NCBI RefSeq assembly: GCF_003555505.1
Contig: NZ_CP032152.1
Coordinates: 558,001 to 622,000, forward strand
Direction of reading: 5' to 3'
From: Thermosynechococcus sichuanensis E542
GTDB lineage: Bacteria > Cyanobacteriota > Cyanobacteriia > Thermosynechococcales > Thermosynechococcaceae
Length of the DNA: 64,000 nucleotides
Part shown: one piece after another, positions 25,054 to 34,517 of the stretch
How the letters are laid out: each line of letters begins with the position of its first letter
Numbering within the stretch: position 1 is the stretch's first letter
Notes under the pieces: model-generated
Databases searched by the model: none
The model's input: the letters and a program-made list of their open reading frames with translations, nothing else
What the model was told of the DNA's origin: nothing
Position numbers and translations under genes: made by a program

Positions 25054-25908
25054 CTAGGCCGGTTGCGCATGGGTTTTCGTTTTTAGAAATGTAAAGAGTC
25101 CCTCCAAAAAGGAGGTGCTGATTTCTGTCGTTTCAATCAGTTCAGGCTCAGGAGCAGTGGTAGAGGGCGCAGTAATGCCTGCAATCTCCTCAGCAATGCC
25201 CACCACCATCAAGCGGAAGCAGATTTTCTGTACCTCCAGAATCGGTAAGCTCAAAGCCTCGCTAATTTCCTGAAGCGTCATTGTGCCATTGGCGTACTCC
25301 CACACTTGCCACTCATGGCGATTGAGACGGTAGGGGGGCTGTCCCTCAATTGTGCTGGCGATCGCTGAACTCGGCAAAGGCAGTTTATCCATCAGGGCTG
25401 TCCAATCCCGCAGGAGTCGCAACCCCGCTAGGGAAATGTCCATGGGGGAGGCACTCAATCCCGTCATTTCGCCAAAGGGCAACGGATGGTTGGCATCAAA
25501 CTTAAACCAGCCCTCATTGAGACTAAAGAGGTGGGGAATTGGTGTCAGCACCTGTTGCTTGAACAATAACTGGAGTTGTTCTGGCTCAAGGGCACCCTGT
25601 GTTTTTAAGCAGAGGCCAAGGGAACCCGTGAGGGAGCAAAAGGGCAGGAGGCGTTGAATGGTCGTGGGGCGGAGCCATCCCCGTTGCTCAATCAGCCGTT
25701 GCAATCCTTGATGATCTAAGCTCGTTGCTGCGGCCACAATCTGGCCCAAGCGAAAGAAAATATAGTACTCCTGAGCTTGGGGAATCAGCGGCATCATCCC
25801 TGCCATTTCGACGGGTTTGATTGAGAGGCAGCCGGTTTTTTGCCCCTGCTCCAGAAAACGGAAAATTTCTCCCAACGAAAATTCCGATAGATAACCTGTG
25901 ATTTTCAT
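25054..25908 (-). CDS. DUF4388 (PATAN-like) domain protein
   Basis: 284 residues. MKITGYLSEFSLGEIFRFLEQ and the following KTGCLSI form the DUF4388/PATAN N-terminus (residues 1-30). This domain occurs in bacterial signalling proteins, including cyanobacterial CheY-like regulators of phototaxis. A second helical region with a winged-helix look (VWEYANGTMTLQEISEALSL, then QKICFRLMVVGI) is at about 200-240. No receiver or enzymatic domain is present. It lies 28 bp after the Ras-like GTPase gene. An effector role for the GTPase is inferred. Confidence 0.8.
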   Translation of the reverse strand: MKITGYLSEFSLGEIFRFLEQGQKTGCLSIKPVEMAGMMPLIPQAQEYYIFFRLGQIVAAATSLDHQGLQRLIEQRGWLRPTTIQRLLPFCSLTGSLGLCLKTQGALEPEQLQLLFKQQVLTPIPHLFSLNEGWFKFDANHPLPFGEMTGLSASPMDISLAGLRLLRDWTALMDKLPLPSSAIASTIEGQPPYRLNRHEWQVWEYANGTMTLQEISEALSLPILEVQKICFRLMVVGIAEEIAGITAPSTTAPEPELIETTEISTSFLEGLFTFLKTKTHAQPA

Positions 25909-25936
25909 ACTTTCCCCCTAGTGAGTGAGTCTGTTG

Positions 25937-26503
25937 TTAAGTCGTTAGCGCACTGCGGTTTAATTGGGAAGCTTGGGCACTGGCATAGGCTTGAATCAAG
26001 GCCATCATGGCAGCAGCCACAGAGGACTGATCCAAAGCATTGACTGGCAGCATCGGGGGACGGCGGTGGGGACTGAGGTAGCCAAGGGCGATCGCGATCT
26101 CTTCAGCAGGCCACGCATTAGGATTATCGGCATGGCTCAGACCCACTAGCATTGGAATTTTTGTGCGGTGACGCATGAAGGCCAAAATCCGCCGTGCCGC
26201 CCGAAAGTCTTGGGGACGGTGAGAACTCACCAGCAGGATAAAGGCATGGGCCTTGCGGATGAGAATGTCCCACATAAAGTCAAAGCGTTCTTGGCCGGGG
26301 GTGCCATAGAGGTGCAGGGCAACATTGGGGCCAAACTGAAGCCGCCCAAAATCCATCGCTACCGTTGTTTTTTCCTTGAAAGCAGCAATTTCATCCGTTG
26401 CCTTGCGATCGGTATCCACTACTTCAATCTCGCTAATTGTGCGAATAAAGGTGGATTTCCCTGCCCCCACTGGCCCTGTAATAACAATACGCATAATTTC
26501 CAT
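25937..26503 (-). CDS. Ras-like small GTPase (MglA-like class)
   Basis: 188 residues from ATG 26503 (ATG 26494 also possible). P-loop GPVGAGKST at residues 10-18, the switch-I-like TTVAMDFG, and switch II LYGTPGQERFDFMW are clear. In place of the guanine-specifying NKxD there is GLSHADN, as in several stand-alone prokaryotic GTPases of this type. The C-terminus has no lipidation motif. With a Roadblock gene just upstream, it fits the MglA/MglB scheme of polarity or motility control. Confidence 0.85.
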   Translation of the reverse strand: MEIMRIVITGPVGAGKSTFIRTISEIEVVDTDRKATDEIAAFKEKTTVAMDFGRLQFGPNVALHLYGTPGQERFDFMWDILIRKAHAFILLVSSHRPQDFRAARRILAFMRHRTKIPMLVGLSHADNPNAWPAEEIAIALGYLSPHRRPPMLPVNALDQSSVAAAMMALIQAYASAQASQLNRSALTT

Positions 26504-26537
26504 GGCTGGACACCTCGATATCGGGAATCACTGGGTT

Positions 26538-26933
26538 CTAAACGTTCACCGCCTGACTCACACCTGTGAGTTGGGTTTGCAACTCAGCCAAGACATTTTT
26601 AATTTCAAGGTTGATAATGCCCAGCTTGGCAGAAGCGTCGGCTAGAACGAGAAAAACAGCATCTTCCGTGCAACTGGTCAGAATGCCATAGCCATTGCTC
26701 CCCTCCACCAAGATGCGCTCGATTTTGCCCCGGTTGAGTTCTCGGCCAATCCGTTCCCCCAGTGACACCATGGCGGCTGACATGGCTGCCACCCGTTCAT
26801 CATCCATTCCCCCCGGCAGGGTTGCTGCAAGTGTGAGACCATCGGGAGATACTAGTGCTGCGCCTTGGACGTTACTGGCATTAGCAACAAAGTTTTGCAG
26901 TGTAGCTTCAAGCTTGGCGGCGTTAATGGACAT
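26538..26933 (-). CDS. Roadblock/LC7 domain protein (MglB-like)
   Basis: 131 residues, all Roadblock/LC7: NVQGAALVSPDGLTLAATLP (N-terminal sheet), MSAAMVSLGERIGRELNRG (long helix), then ILVEGSNGYGILTSCTEDAVFLVLAD. Such proteins form dimers that bind and act as GTPase-activating partners of MglA-like GTPases. It is the first gene of the cluster, 34 bp before the GTPase gene. The ~600-bp region upstream should contain the promoter. Confidence 0.9.
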   Translation of the reverse strand: MSINAAKLEATLQNFVANASNVQGAALVSPDGLTLAATLPGGMDDERVAAMSAAMVSLGERIGRELNRGKIERILVEGSNGYGILTSCTEDAVFLVLADASAKLGIINLEIKNVLAELQTQLTGVSQAVNV

Positions 26934-27530
26934 ACTTAATCAACACTCAAAAAATCATGTGTCAGAAAAATGAATTGAGTTATGCTTTCTGAAAGCTAAC
27001 AAGTAAAATCCAAAATGGCTATGAATTTCCAAAAGAATTAAAAATCCCCCCTCCGCTTTCCAAAGTGAAGGACTCGACAAACTAATTGGAAATAGGGAAA
27101 ATAGAGCGAGCTACACGACAAGCTCTGTCTCAAATATCAAGTACATCAAATAAGTGAAATGCACTCCCCTACAACCTTAGACAAAGGTAGATGCAAGCCG
27201 TGCTAACCTCTCTAAAGTCTGTCGCTGCACCCTGAACAACGTACAATATCCCCCTCGTTCACTAATCACTAATAATGAGCATAGAGTAATCTTTAGTTTA
27301 CTGAATGTATCACCGGAAACACTATACAAAATAAAATGATTCGAAATGTTTTTTAATTTTTCTTTAGGTTTTGAGTCATTAGCTAAGAGCGATCGAAACT
27401 GCTCTGTGTTTACAGATATGTAACATTTGCTTGACCTTTTGGTGAAGAATGTGTCACCCTTGCATTGCCATCCCTCTAGCAATTTTTGGGTGATCATAGG
27501 TATTTATCTTGAAAACGGGAGGATAGTTGT
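26934..27530. other. AT-rich intergenic region, no supported gene
   Basis: About 600 bp between the divergent Roadblock gene and the coiled-coil gene. It is clearly more AT-rich than its surroundings. A minus-strand frame at 27177-27497 (106 codons) is open, but its composition is unlike the neighbouring genes and no ribosome site or domain is seen, so it is not called. Promoters for both flanking genes are expected. A good ribosome site (GGGAGGATAG) lies at the right edge, before ATG 27531. Confidence 0.5.
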
Positions 27531-27824
27531 ATGTCCGATCGCTTGACCTACCAAGGCGAAATGGAAACGAAGCTACAACAGCTCGGCGCCCAACTTGACC
27601 AACTCAAGGCAAAAGCTGATCAAGCTGGTGAAGATGTCAAGGCAGATATTGAAGCGAAAATTGAGGCACTGAAGGCAAAGCGCGATGAAATTAGCCAGCA
27701 ACTCGCTGCCCTTAAAGAAGCTGGCGATGATGCTTGGGAGTCCCTCAAAGCAGGGTTTCAGAGCGCATGGGATGAGTTGAGTAAGGCCTTTGAGGAGGCA
27801 GCCAGCAAGTTCAAAAGCGAATAA
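27531..27824 (+). CDS. Small charged coiled-coil protein, unknown
   Basis: 97 residues from ATG 27531, preceded by GGGAGGATAGTTGT. The protein is almost entirely amphipathic helix (METKLQQLGAQLDQLKAKA, then IEAKIEALKAKRDEISQQLA), rich in Ala, Glu, Lys and Gln, without Cys. The final 35 residues repeat a Trp-containing helix (DAWESLKAGFQSAWDELSKAFEE). It resembles stress-type or apolipoprotein-like helical proteins. It stands alone after a long AT-rich leader, and convergently meets the cupin gene. Confidence 0.7.
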   Translation: MSDRLTYQGEMETKLQQLGAQLDQLKAKADQAGEDVKADIEAKIEALKAKRDEISQQLAALKEAGDDAWESLKAGFQSAWDELSKAFEEAASKFKSE

Positions 27825-27832
27825 GTGCTTTC

Positions 27833-28252
27833 TTAGTTCCAGCCCTCAATCGTGACATCCACGCGATCGCCCTCGTGGGAAAGAGGAGCAATGTTCAGGT
27901 AATACAGCGGCTGATCGGCAGAGAGATTCCGCAGCCAGTGCAGACATTGGGCATCCACATGGACGTAAGCGCCGGTTTCCACGGGGGTACGGATCAAGGC
28001 AGTTGCCGCTACAGAATTTGCAGGCGGCGTCATTGGGCAGGTAATCAGTTCACCGACACCCGAAACAATTAGAAAAATATCGTCACCGCGATGGTGGTAA
28101 TGGGGATAGTTGGCTTGTCCTGGCTCAATGCGATAGAGACTAGAGGCCAGCTCAGGATTGTGGTGATCCAAAGGACAGACGGCATACCCCGGCCGCTTCG
28201 GTGTCCAAGTTTGACAGCGCTCAACCAACTCAGGAAAAGAAAAGACTAACAT
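27833..28252 (-). CDS. Cupin-domain protein
   Basis: 139 residues forming a single cupin barrel. The first cupin motif is [20 protein letters not shown] (three His and a following Asp/Glu as metal ligands) and the second is [13 protein letters not shown]. No enzymatic assignment is possible from sequence; small stand-alone cupins include sugar isomerases, dioxygenases and sensors. It is divergent from dapB, with about 90 bp between starts. Confidence 0.8.
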   Translation of the reverse strand: MLVFSFPELVERCQTWTPKRPGYAVCPLDHHNPELASSLYRIEPGQANYPHYHHRGDDIFLIVSGVGELITCPMTPPANSVAATALIRTPVETGAYVHVDAQCLHWLRNLSADQPLYYLNIAPLSHEGDRVDVTIEGWN

Positions 28253-28342
28253 CGTGCCTTTAGGACAAAATATTCACCATTGGCTTATTGTATCGCCAAG
28301 CGATCGCGCTATCCTAGCCTGTGGTCTGTGTCGGAGTTTGGC

Positions 28343-29158
28343 ATGAGTACACCCATCCCTGTGATTGTTGTTGGCGCGCTGGGTAAGATGGGGCGCGAGG
28401 TTGTGAAAACGGTGCAGCAGGCTCCCGATACGACGCTCTATGCCGCTGTTGATCGCAAGCAGGTGGGGGAAGATATTGGTGAGGCCTTGGGGCTAGGGGC
28501 ATTCGAGATTCCCATTAGCGGCAGCTTGCAAGAGGTGTGTGTGGCCGCTGCCCAAGAAAAACACCCCGTGGTCATGGTGGATTTTACCCATCCCGAAGCA
28601 GTGTATGAGAATGTGCGCATGGCGATCGCCTACGGGGTGTATCCAGTGGTGGGAACAACGGGTCTGAGTCCAGAGCAAATTGCAGATCTCGCCGAGTTTA
28701 CTGACAAAGCGGACATGGGCGCTGTGATTGCTCCGAACTTTTCCATTGGCATGGTGTTGCTTCAGGAGGCGGCCATTCGTGCCAGCCAATACTTTGATCA
28801 TGTGGAGATCATTGAGCTGCATCACAACCAAAAAGCGGATGCCCCCAGTGGTACGGCACTGCAAACGGCGCAACGCTTAGCGGAATTGGGTAAAACCTTT
28901 AACCCCCCTCAAGTACAGGAGTCCGAACATCTCAGCGGGGCGCGAGGGGCGTGTGCTGACGCTGCAATTCGCATCCACAGTGTCCGCCTCCCTGGACTGA
29001 TTGCCCATCAGGAGGTGATTTTTGGGGCACCGGGGCAAATCTATACGTTGCGCCATGATACCAGCGATCGCCAGTGTTATATGCCGGGGGTACTGCTGGC
29101 CATTCGCAAAGTCACCCAACTCAAACGCTTGATCTATGGCCTAGAGAAGCTGCTCTAG
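28343..29158 (+). CDS. dapB: 4-hydroxy-tetrahydrodipicolinate reductase
   Basis: 271 residues from ATG 28343; the frame extends upstream to 28280 but those 21 residues are not family-like. The nucleotide-binding loop [12 protein letters not shown] (near residues 9-20) and the substrate motif [15 protein letters not shown] (general-acid His pair and Lys) identify Dap[11 protein letters not shown] and [11 protein letters not shown] also match. It performs the NAD(P)H-dependent reduction step of lysine and diaminopimelate biosynthesis. It converges on the tab2 gene with 1 bp between stops. Confidence 0.96.
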   Translation: MSTPIPVIVVGALGKMGREVVKTVQQAPDTTLYAAVDRKQVGEDIGEALGLGAFEIPISGSLQEVCVAAAQEKHPVVMVDFTHPEAVYENVRMAIAYGVYPVVGTTGLSPEQIADLAEFTDKADMGAVIAPNFSIGMVLLQEAAIRASQYFDHVEIIELHHNQKADAPSGTALQTAQRLAELGKTFNPPQVQESEHLSGARGACADAAIRIHSVRLPGLIAHQEVIFGAPGQIYTLRHDTSDRQCYMPGVLLAIRKVTQLKRLIYGLEKLL

Positions 29159-29159
29159 T

Positions 29160-30023
29160 CTAAACTTCAGGGATTTGCTGCAACAACCAAAAACCCTGTA
29201 GTGCTTCCTGTTGCGGTCGTTCCTTCACAGCGATAAAGTGCAGCCCTTGGCTTTGGGTACAGGCATCCCTGAAGGCAGCGAGTTCTTTTTGAATCTGGGG
29301 ATTGCGGCCGCTAATGAGAATCCAGCGATCGCTCGCTCCCGTTTCTAACACCAATAGCGGCTGAGGTTCCTCCTCAAAACTCAAATAGGCGGGTTCTAAT
29401 CCCGATAGCCAACCGGCTAAGGGCAGTGCTCGCTGTGAATAGATAATTAACCCCGGCAGTAGCGTATCGTCACTGAGGGTCAAAAAGGGTAGCGGGGGCA
29501 CCTCACCAAAGGGAAGTTCCCATTCAGCAGCCGTTTTAATTTCTCCCAGAGGGAGGCCGCTGAATTGCCAGCGATCGCCCCGCAGGGCTGATGGTAAAGG
29601 TTGCGGTGCAGGCGGGATCAACTGCGGTGGCTTGGCGAGATCCGCTTGGTAGTTGGGCAGGGTTGGATAGAGGTTTGTGGCGCGATCGCGCAGCCAATCA
29701 TAGAGGGCAAACGTGCGCCGACTGGGCACCATCACTAATCCTGCCGCTTCTCCCCCCCGCGTAATAATGCTGGTCATGGCTCGGCGGAAAAAACGTACCC
29801 GATCCGGTTGAGCGCTGTCTGCAAGTCCCAGTTGCTGCCGCCATTGATCCATGGCTTCCTTGAGGGCAGCTTCTAACCAGCGGGCATTGGCTTCAGCTCC
29901 GGCACAAGTTTTGCTGAACTGAAAGTGTTGCTGGCGATCGCAAATCAGCAATTCCCAGATTTTTTTGTTGTTTTCATCCACAAGGGGACGGGAATAAAAA
30001 TCCAACTCCCAGATCGTATCCAT
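29160..30023 (-). CDS. tab2: Tab2/Atab2-family RNA-binding protein
   Basis: 287 residues. WELDFYSRPLVDENNKKIWEL opens the protein and is diagnostic; FFRRAMTSIITR, YDWLRDRATNLYP and GWLSGLEPAYL also fit. In Chlamydomonas and Arabidopsis, Tab2/ATAB2 bind psaB-type mRNA and are needed for photosystem I (and II) translation; a related role in a cyanobacterium is inferred. It is convergent with dapB and divergent from the amt gene. Confidence 0.88.
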   Translation of the reverse strand: MDTIWELDFYSRPLVDENNKKIWELLICDRQQHFQFSKTCAGAEANARWLEAALKEAMDQWRQQLGLADSAQPDRVRFFRRAMTSIITRGGEAAGLVMVPSRRTFALYDWLRDRATNLYPTLPNYQADLAKPPQLIPPAPQPLPSALRGDRWQFSGLPLGEIKTAAEWELPFGEVPPLPFLTLSDDTLLPGLIIYSQRALPLAGWLSGLEPAYLSFEEEPQPLLVLETGASDRWILISGRNPQIQKELAAFRDACTQSQGLHFIAVKERPQQEALQGFWLLQQIPEV

Positions 30024-30209
30024 TCACACCTATCAGGAACGTTACCCGCAAACTTAATCCTATTTGCCCTTCCTAGGATACAGCCCTTTTCTGGCCTATG
30101 AGAGTCCACACAGCGAGAGAAGAGACTATATCTGCGCAAGGTGTCCACTCTTGAGTCTGTTCCATCCTTGTGAAAAGGACTGTAGTCGGTTTTGGTCATC
30201 AAGGTAAAT

Positions 30210-30223
30210 GTATAAAGCGATAC
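30210..30223. promoter_or_regulatory. NtcA binding site upstream of amt
   Basis: GTA-TAAAGCGA-TAC is a perfect GTA-N8-TAC NtcA palindrome, about 166-175 bp before the amt start. The region 30024-30388 separates the divergent tab2 and amt genes and has no other ORF. A -10 element at the expected ~22-bp distance was not convincing, so the distance to the transcript start is uncertain. NtcA activation of ammonium transporter genes under nitrogen limitation is well established in cyanobacteria. Confidence 0.7.
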
Positions 30224-30388
30224 AGATTTTCCAATCTGAGAACTGGTGCAATCAAAGGTTAACTGCGGGTCAATGCTTCGCTTAGCTCAAACCAAACAAC
30301 AGCCAGATTACTTTCTGGTGGGATGGTGCCGCAACTGCGATTTCTCCTCCGCTGAACCCATGTGCAACTTTACTCTTAATTGTTGAGA

Positions 30389-31834
30389 ATGAAAGCGATG
30401 TCTAAGTTAAAACTGAAACGTGCTAGACGGCAAAAGCGACCGCTACTGAACCTCGACTGGCAGCCCAATTTCCGCTGGCGATCGCCCGCCCTTGTCGCTT
30501 GTATTCCCCTCGCTTTAATCATTGTGGCTGTTTGGGGAGTCGCTGCTCAGGCACAGAATAAACCCCTCACCCCTGAAGATGTTCAAGGGGTGCTTAACAC
30601 TATTTGGGTACTCATTGCAGCGATTCTGGTGATTTTCATGAATGCCGGCTTCGGTATGTTGGAAACTGGCTTCTGCCGCCAGAAAAATGCTGTCAACATT
30701 CTTTCTAAAAACTTGATTGTTTTTGCCTTGGCCACCCTCGCCTACTGGGCGATCGGGTTCTCCTTTATGTTTGGTACCGAAGGCAATGCCTTTATTGGCT
30801 TGGGGGGCTTTTTCCTCAGCAGCGAAAATCCGGAAACCTACGGTCTTGATCCCTTTCCGGAGGGCTTGCCCATCGCTGTGGCCTTTTTGTTCCAAGCAGC
30901 TTTTGCAGGAACGGCAGCGACCATTGTTTCTGGGGCAGTGGCCGAGCGGATTAAGTTTGTTGACTTTTTAATTTTCAGCCTGCTGCTCACGGGTATCTCC
31001 TACCCCATTACGGGGCACTGGGTTTGGGGAGGTGGCCTTCTCAGTAACATTGGTTTTTTAGGCGAAGATGTGGCCTTCAGCGATTTTGCTGGCTCAACGG
31101 TAGTACACGCAGTGGGTGGTTGGGCAGCTCTCATGGGGGCTGCTTTCCTAGGACCACGGATCGGTAAGTATGCCGCCGACGGTACTCCCCAAGCGTTACC
31201 AGGACACAATATGGGCTTTGCCATGCTGGGGTGTTTAATCCTCTGGATCGGCTGGTTTGGTTTTAACCCTGGTTCTGAACTGGCTGCGAATGAAGCCGTG
31301 CCCTACATTGCAGTAACAACCAACTTGGCAGCGGCGGCCGGTGGCGTTGCGGCAACAATTACCGCTTGGCTAGCCATTGGTAAACCTGACCTCTCTATGA
31401 TTATCAACGGTATTCTGGCCGGCTTGGTGTCCATTACAGCAGGCTGTGCGGGTGTGTCTTACTGGAGTGCCGTTATCATTGGAGCCATTGGTGGTGTGGT
31501 TGTGGTCTATTCGGTTCTTTTCTTTGACCGCATCAAAATTGATGATCCCGTGGGTGCTACCTCTGTCCACTTGGTGTGCGGTACTTGGGGGACCTTAGCC
31601 GTTGGTTTATTTGATAAAGAATTAGGCTTACTGACCGGTCATGGGGTCACTCAGTTGATTGCCCAGATCATCGGTATCTTAACTATCGGTGGCTTTACGG
31701 TACTCCTAACCAGTATCTTTTGGCTGGCTCTGAAGCAAACCCTTGGTATTCGTGTTTCCGAGGAAGAGGAACTCAAAGGTTTGGATATTGGCGAGCATGG
31801 CATGGAAGCCTACAGCGGTTTCTTGAAGGAATAA
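30389..31834 (+). CDS. amt: Ammonium transporter (Amt family)
   Basis: 481 residues from ATG 30389; ATG 30398 is also possible, and the TTG at 30380 is least likely. A basic N-terminus ([12 protein letters not shown]) and a signal-like helix ending QAQNKPL come before the eleven transmembrane core helices. Typical Amt sequences are [47 protein letters not shown] and [11 protein letters not shown], which include the twin-His pore region. A strong terminator follows at 31902-31932. It imports ammonium under nitrogen limitation. Confidence 0.96.
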   Translation: MKAMSKLKLKRARRQKRPLLNLDWQPNFRWRSPALVACIPLALIIVAVWGVAAQAQNKPLTPEDVQGVLNTIWVLIAAILVIFMNAGFGMLETGFCRQKNAVNILSKNLIVFALATLAYWAIGFSFMFGTEGNAFIGLGGFFLSSENPETYGLDPFPEGLPIAVAFLFQAAFAGTAATIVSGAVAERIKFVDFLIFSLLLTGISYPITGHWVWGGGLLSNIGFLGEDVAFSDFAGSTVVHAVGGWAALMGAAFLGPRIGKYAADGTPQALPGHNMGFAMLGCLILWIGWFGFNPGSELAANEAVPYIAVTTNLAAAAGGVAATITAWLAIGKPDLSMIINGILAGLVSITAGCAGVSYWSAVIIGAIGGVVVVYSVLFFDRIKIDDPVGATSVHLVCGTWGTLAVGLFDKELGLLTGHGVTQLIAQIIGILTIGGFTVLLTSIFWLALKQTLGIRVSEEEELKGLDIGEHGMEAYSGFLKE

Positions 31835-31901
31835 CTCGCCTGCCAATAAGTTTGGGGTTGTCCCACGCCGCTGGACAATCCCATTGCCCTAGGTGGTTTT
31901 T

Positions 31902-31932
31902 GCTGTCCTCAGCTTCTGAGGGCAGTTTTTTT
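31902..31932 (+). terminator. Rho-independent terminator after amt
   Basis: CTGTCCTCAG-CTT-CTGAGGGCAG forms a ten-pair stem (one mismatch-like T/G) with a 3-base loop, followed by seven T residues. It lies 67 bp after the amt stop and 57 bp before trmB, so it separates the two genes. Confidence 0.9.
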
Positions 31933-31988
31933 CTAACTTGGCAGTGATATACGCTACGCTATAGCGGCAGTAGGTTAGGGAGTTTTGG

Positions 31989-32630
31989 ATGAGCGATCGC
32001 GCCATGGCGGTACGGGTGCGACAACACGTTAACCCTCTCAGTCGTAAATTTCAGCAGGACATTGCTGTTCCCGATTGGTCAACCATTTACGAGCAACCTT
32101 CACAGCCTTTACATCTGGATATTGGCTGTGCCAAGGGGACATTTTTGCTAGAAATGGCAGCGCTGTACCCAGAGCAAAATTTTCTGGGGCTGGAAATTCG
32201 CTATCCACTGGTGGTGGCAGCCAATGAACGGCGCGATCGCCAGCAACTTCGCAACCTTCACTACCTCTGGGGCAATGCTAATGTCCACTTGGGCAAAATC
32301 CTCGACGGACTCCCTCTGCACACCGTCACGATTCAATTTCCAGATCCATGGTTCAAGCGCCGTCACCATAAACGTCGTGTCGTCACCCCTGAACTGGTGG
32401 CCACCCTTGCCGAACTCCTGCCCGCTGGTGGACGTGTTGTCCTGCAGTCGGATGTCTTTGAGGTGGCTGAATCCATGGTGCAACAGTTTTGTGCCCATGC
32501 CGCCTTTAGGTCAACCTGTACCGATTGGTTACCCCAGAGTCCTTGGCCCGTCGCCACAGAACGGGAAAAATGTGTCCTCAATAAAGGATTGCCCGTTTAC
32601 CGCTGGCAATTTGAGCGGCGTGCCCTCTAA
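31989..32630 (+). CDS. trmB: tRNA (guanine-N7-)-methyltransferase
   Basis: 213 residues from ATG 31989; the second ATG at 32004 (MAVRVRQHVNPLS) is also plausible and closer to homologues. The SAM-binding loop DIGCAKGTFLLEMA (about 44-57) and the catalytic QFPDPWFKRRHHKRR region are the TrmB hallmarks. It makes m7G46 in tRNA. It is convergent with the lipase-like gene, and their stops overlap by 4 bp. Confidence 0.95.
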   Translation: MSDRAMAVRVRQHVNPLSRKFQQDIAVPDWSTIYEQPSQPLHLDIGCAKGTFLLEMAALYPEQNFLGLEIRYPLVVAANERRDRQQLRNLHYLWGNANVHLGKILDGLPLHTVTIQFPDPWFKRRHHKRRVVTPELVATLAELLPAGGRVVLQSDVFEVAESMVQQFCAHAAFRSTCTDWLPQSPWPVATEREKCVLNKGLPVYRWQFERRAL

Positions 32631-33331
32631 CTAGCTTTCAAATACTGCTGCCAAGTGGCCACAATTGCTGGGGAGCCGTACCAAGGGGCATCGGGGCGAT
32701 CGCGCCAGCGGCTGCGAGGTGCGTGGAGCACATCTTCATAAACCAAATTTTCTGCCCCCTCGAGGTGGGCTGCTGCCACCGGTGTCACCCCATCGCCCCA
32801 ACAAGCACCCTCACCACAGGTGAGTTTATAGCTTTGATAGGTAAACCAATTGGCAAACGACCCACGGGGTGTGCCATAGACAGCCTTGCCCGCCAGACAC
32901 ACATAGCGAATATGCGGGTAATAGGCACCAGGGTACGTGGTGTTCACAAAATCGAGATTGCGGCGCGTCCAACGCTCCTGACTGCGATGCGGAGTCCCCA
33001 ACGTGATTAACGTGTGCACCCATTTATGACCCGCCCACACGTGGCCATCATAGGGTTGATCCCCTAGGTAAATGCGGCTAATCCAGCCCCCCGCTGAATG
33101 GCCAATGAGATGCACGGCGGATGCCCCTGTTTCATGCAGAACAGTTTGAATTGTGGTATGCAAGGCCTGTAAAATGGGCGCCACCGATCGCCCCCCCAAC
33201 GTGGGAAACCATGAACGTACCCTGAGGGGCACCACCTCCACCACAAATCCCAACTGCCGCAGATAATCCCGCAGTGGGTAGTAGTCAGGGGCAGCCGCTA
33301 AATATCCTGGTAAAAGAACGACAGGCAACAC
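32627..33331 (-). CDS. Alpha/beta-hydrolase, lipase/PGAP1-like
   Basis: 234 residues. The nucleophile elbow is IGHSAGGWISR, the acid is likely the Asp of ACWGDGVTPV, and the His is in YEDVLHAPR, giving a full Ser-Asp-His triad in the usual order. VVLLPGYLAAAPDYYPL is the oxyanion-side start. No signal peptide is visible. Substrate unknown; a lipid ester is plausible. The gap to the upstream MBL gene is 4 bp, so the two are likely co-transcribed. Confidence 0.8.
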   Translation of the reverse strand: MLPVVLLPGYLAAAPDYYPLRDYLRQLGFVVEVVPLRVRSWFPTLGGRSVAPILQALHTTIQTVLHETGASAVHLIGHSAGGWISRIYLGDQPYDGHVWAGHKWVHTLITLGTPHRSQERWTRRNLDFVNTTYPGAYYPHIRYVCLAGKAVYGTPRGSFANWFTYQSYKLTCGEGACWGDGVTPVAAAHLEGAENLVYEDVLHAPRSRWRDRPDAPWYGSPAIVATWQQYLKAS

Positions 33332-33335
33332 AGGG

Positions 33336-34217
33336 CTAACTTGCTTGAGGCGTTGCTGGGAAGTGTATCACATTTGGATAGACGGCAATCATTAGCCCCT
33401 CGCGAGCCAGCAGCGTCTGCGGAAATTGTGACCGTGCCAACTCACCAATGCGGTCGAGAAAGTCATCATCGTGGCTGGGGTCATGGTGAAATAAAATCAG
33501 TTGCTTGACTTGGGCGGCTTGGGCGAGCTTAACCGCCTCCTGCCATGTGGAATGCCCCCACCCCACCTTGCTCTGTTGCGGGTGATAGTACTCTTCATCG
33601 GTATAGGTGGCATCGTAGATCATGACATCAGCGCGATTGGCCAAAGCAAAGGCTCCCGGATGCAATCGATCCGGCAAATGCTCCGTGTCTGTAATATAGG
33701 CTACATGAATGCCCTGCCAACTGACGCGATAGCCTACCCCCCCACCCGGATGATTCAGGGCTTCATTACTCACCACCACACCGCCGCCTAGGTGTACTCG
33801 TTCCCCTGCCTCTAAGTCATAAAAACGCAAATCACCCCCCATAATCTGCAACGGAACCGGAAAGTTGGGGTGCAGCATTTGATCATTCAGGCGTCGTTCA
33901 ATGCCCTGACCATTTTTCCCCGGCACTGCATAGATATGGAATTGGTTCCCCGGGACAAAGGCGGGCTGAAAGAAAGGAAAACCCTGAATATGATCCCAGT
34001 GGGTATGGGTAAAGAATAAATGTGCCGTTACCGGCTGTTGACTCATTAAGTGCTCCCCCAGCACTCGCAAACCCGTACCGCCGTCAAAGATGATCCGTTG
34101 ACCATTGGCTTGAATTTCCACGCAGGGAGTGTTACCACCATAACGGACAGTGTGGGAACCGGGACAGGGAATACTGCCGCGCACGCCCCAAAACCGGATG
34201 GTAAGTGGGTTAAACAT
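33336..34217 (-). CDS. MBL-fold metallo-hydrolase
   Basis: 293 residues from ATG 34217; an upstream in-frame extension to 34283 is unlike the family. IRFWGVRGSIPCPG is the typical start of this MBL subgroup. The zinc site is FTHTHWDHIQG, with further ligands in the NHPGGGVGY and ITDTEHLPD segments and in LFHHDPSHDD. It resembles the RNase Z/phosphodiesterase-like branch. It precedes the lipase-like gene by 4 bp on the same strand. Confidence 0.82.
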   Translation of the reverse strand: MFNPLTIRFWGVRGSIPCPGSHTVRYGGNTPCVEIQANGQRIIFDGGTGLRVLGEHLMSQQPVTAHLFFTHTHWDHIQGFPFFQPAFVPGNQFHIYAVPGKNGQGIERRLNDQMLHPNFPVPLQIMGGDLRFYDLEAGERVHLGGGVVVSNEALNHPGGGVGYRVSWQGIHVAYITDTEHLPDRLHPGAFALANRADVMIYDATYTDEEYYHPQQSKVGWGHSTWQEAVKLAQAAQVKQLILFHHDPSHDDDFLDRIGELARSQFPQTLLAREGLMIAVYPNVIHFPATPQAS

Positions 34218-34517
34218 GGGCACATCGCAAATCTTGATCGTAGTGTGCCACAGAAAACACTCCTCCCCTGTGATATGGATCATCCTCCCCCTGTGACCCT
34301 AGGAGTTGATAGAGTGAAGGCTATGCACCCTCAGGAGGGATAAAAATTTTTTTCTAGAATTTGCGGGGCGAGTGCATATCTGCAAAAACGCCATTGGATA
34401 AATGAATGGAGGGTTGTGCTAGGAGGATGGATGAGGATGCCCAGTGAATAAAGCAGGCGGTCACGTTTCTCCGTACGGTTGTTCTTTACTTTAATGAATG
34501 TTTATTGAGAGCGATTG
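34218..34517. other. Divergent intergenic region before the sigma factor gene
   Basis: 300 bp between the MBL gene (leftwards) and the sigma-like gene (rightwards). Both promoters must be here. It contains several A/T runs and an AGGAGG box near 34420 followed by a six-codon frame, which may be chance. No hairpin terminator or RNA gene was recognised. Confidence 0.4.

Noticed and set aside
27177-27497. 106-codon minus-strand ORF in the AT-rich spacer
   Set aside because: Composition is unlike neighbouring genes, there is no ribosome site or domain, and the frame is probably chance in AT-rich DNA.
34416-34448. AGGAGG box with a six-codon frame before the sigma gene
   Set aside because: Such short frames occur by chance, and no attenuator-like hairpin is present.
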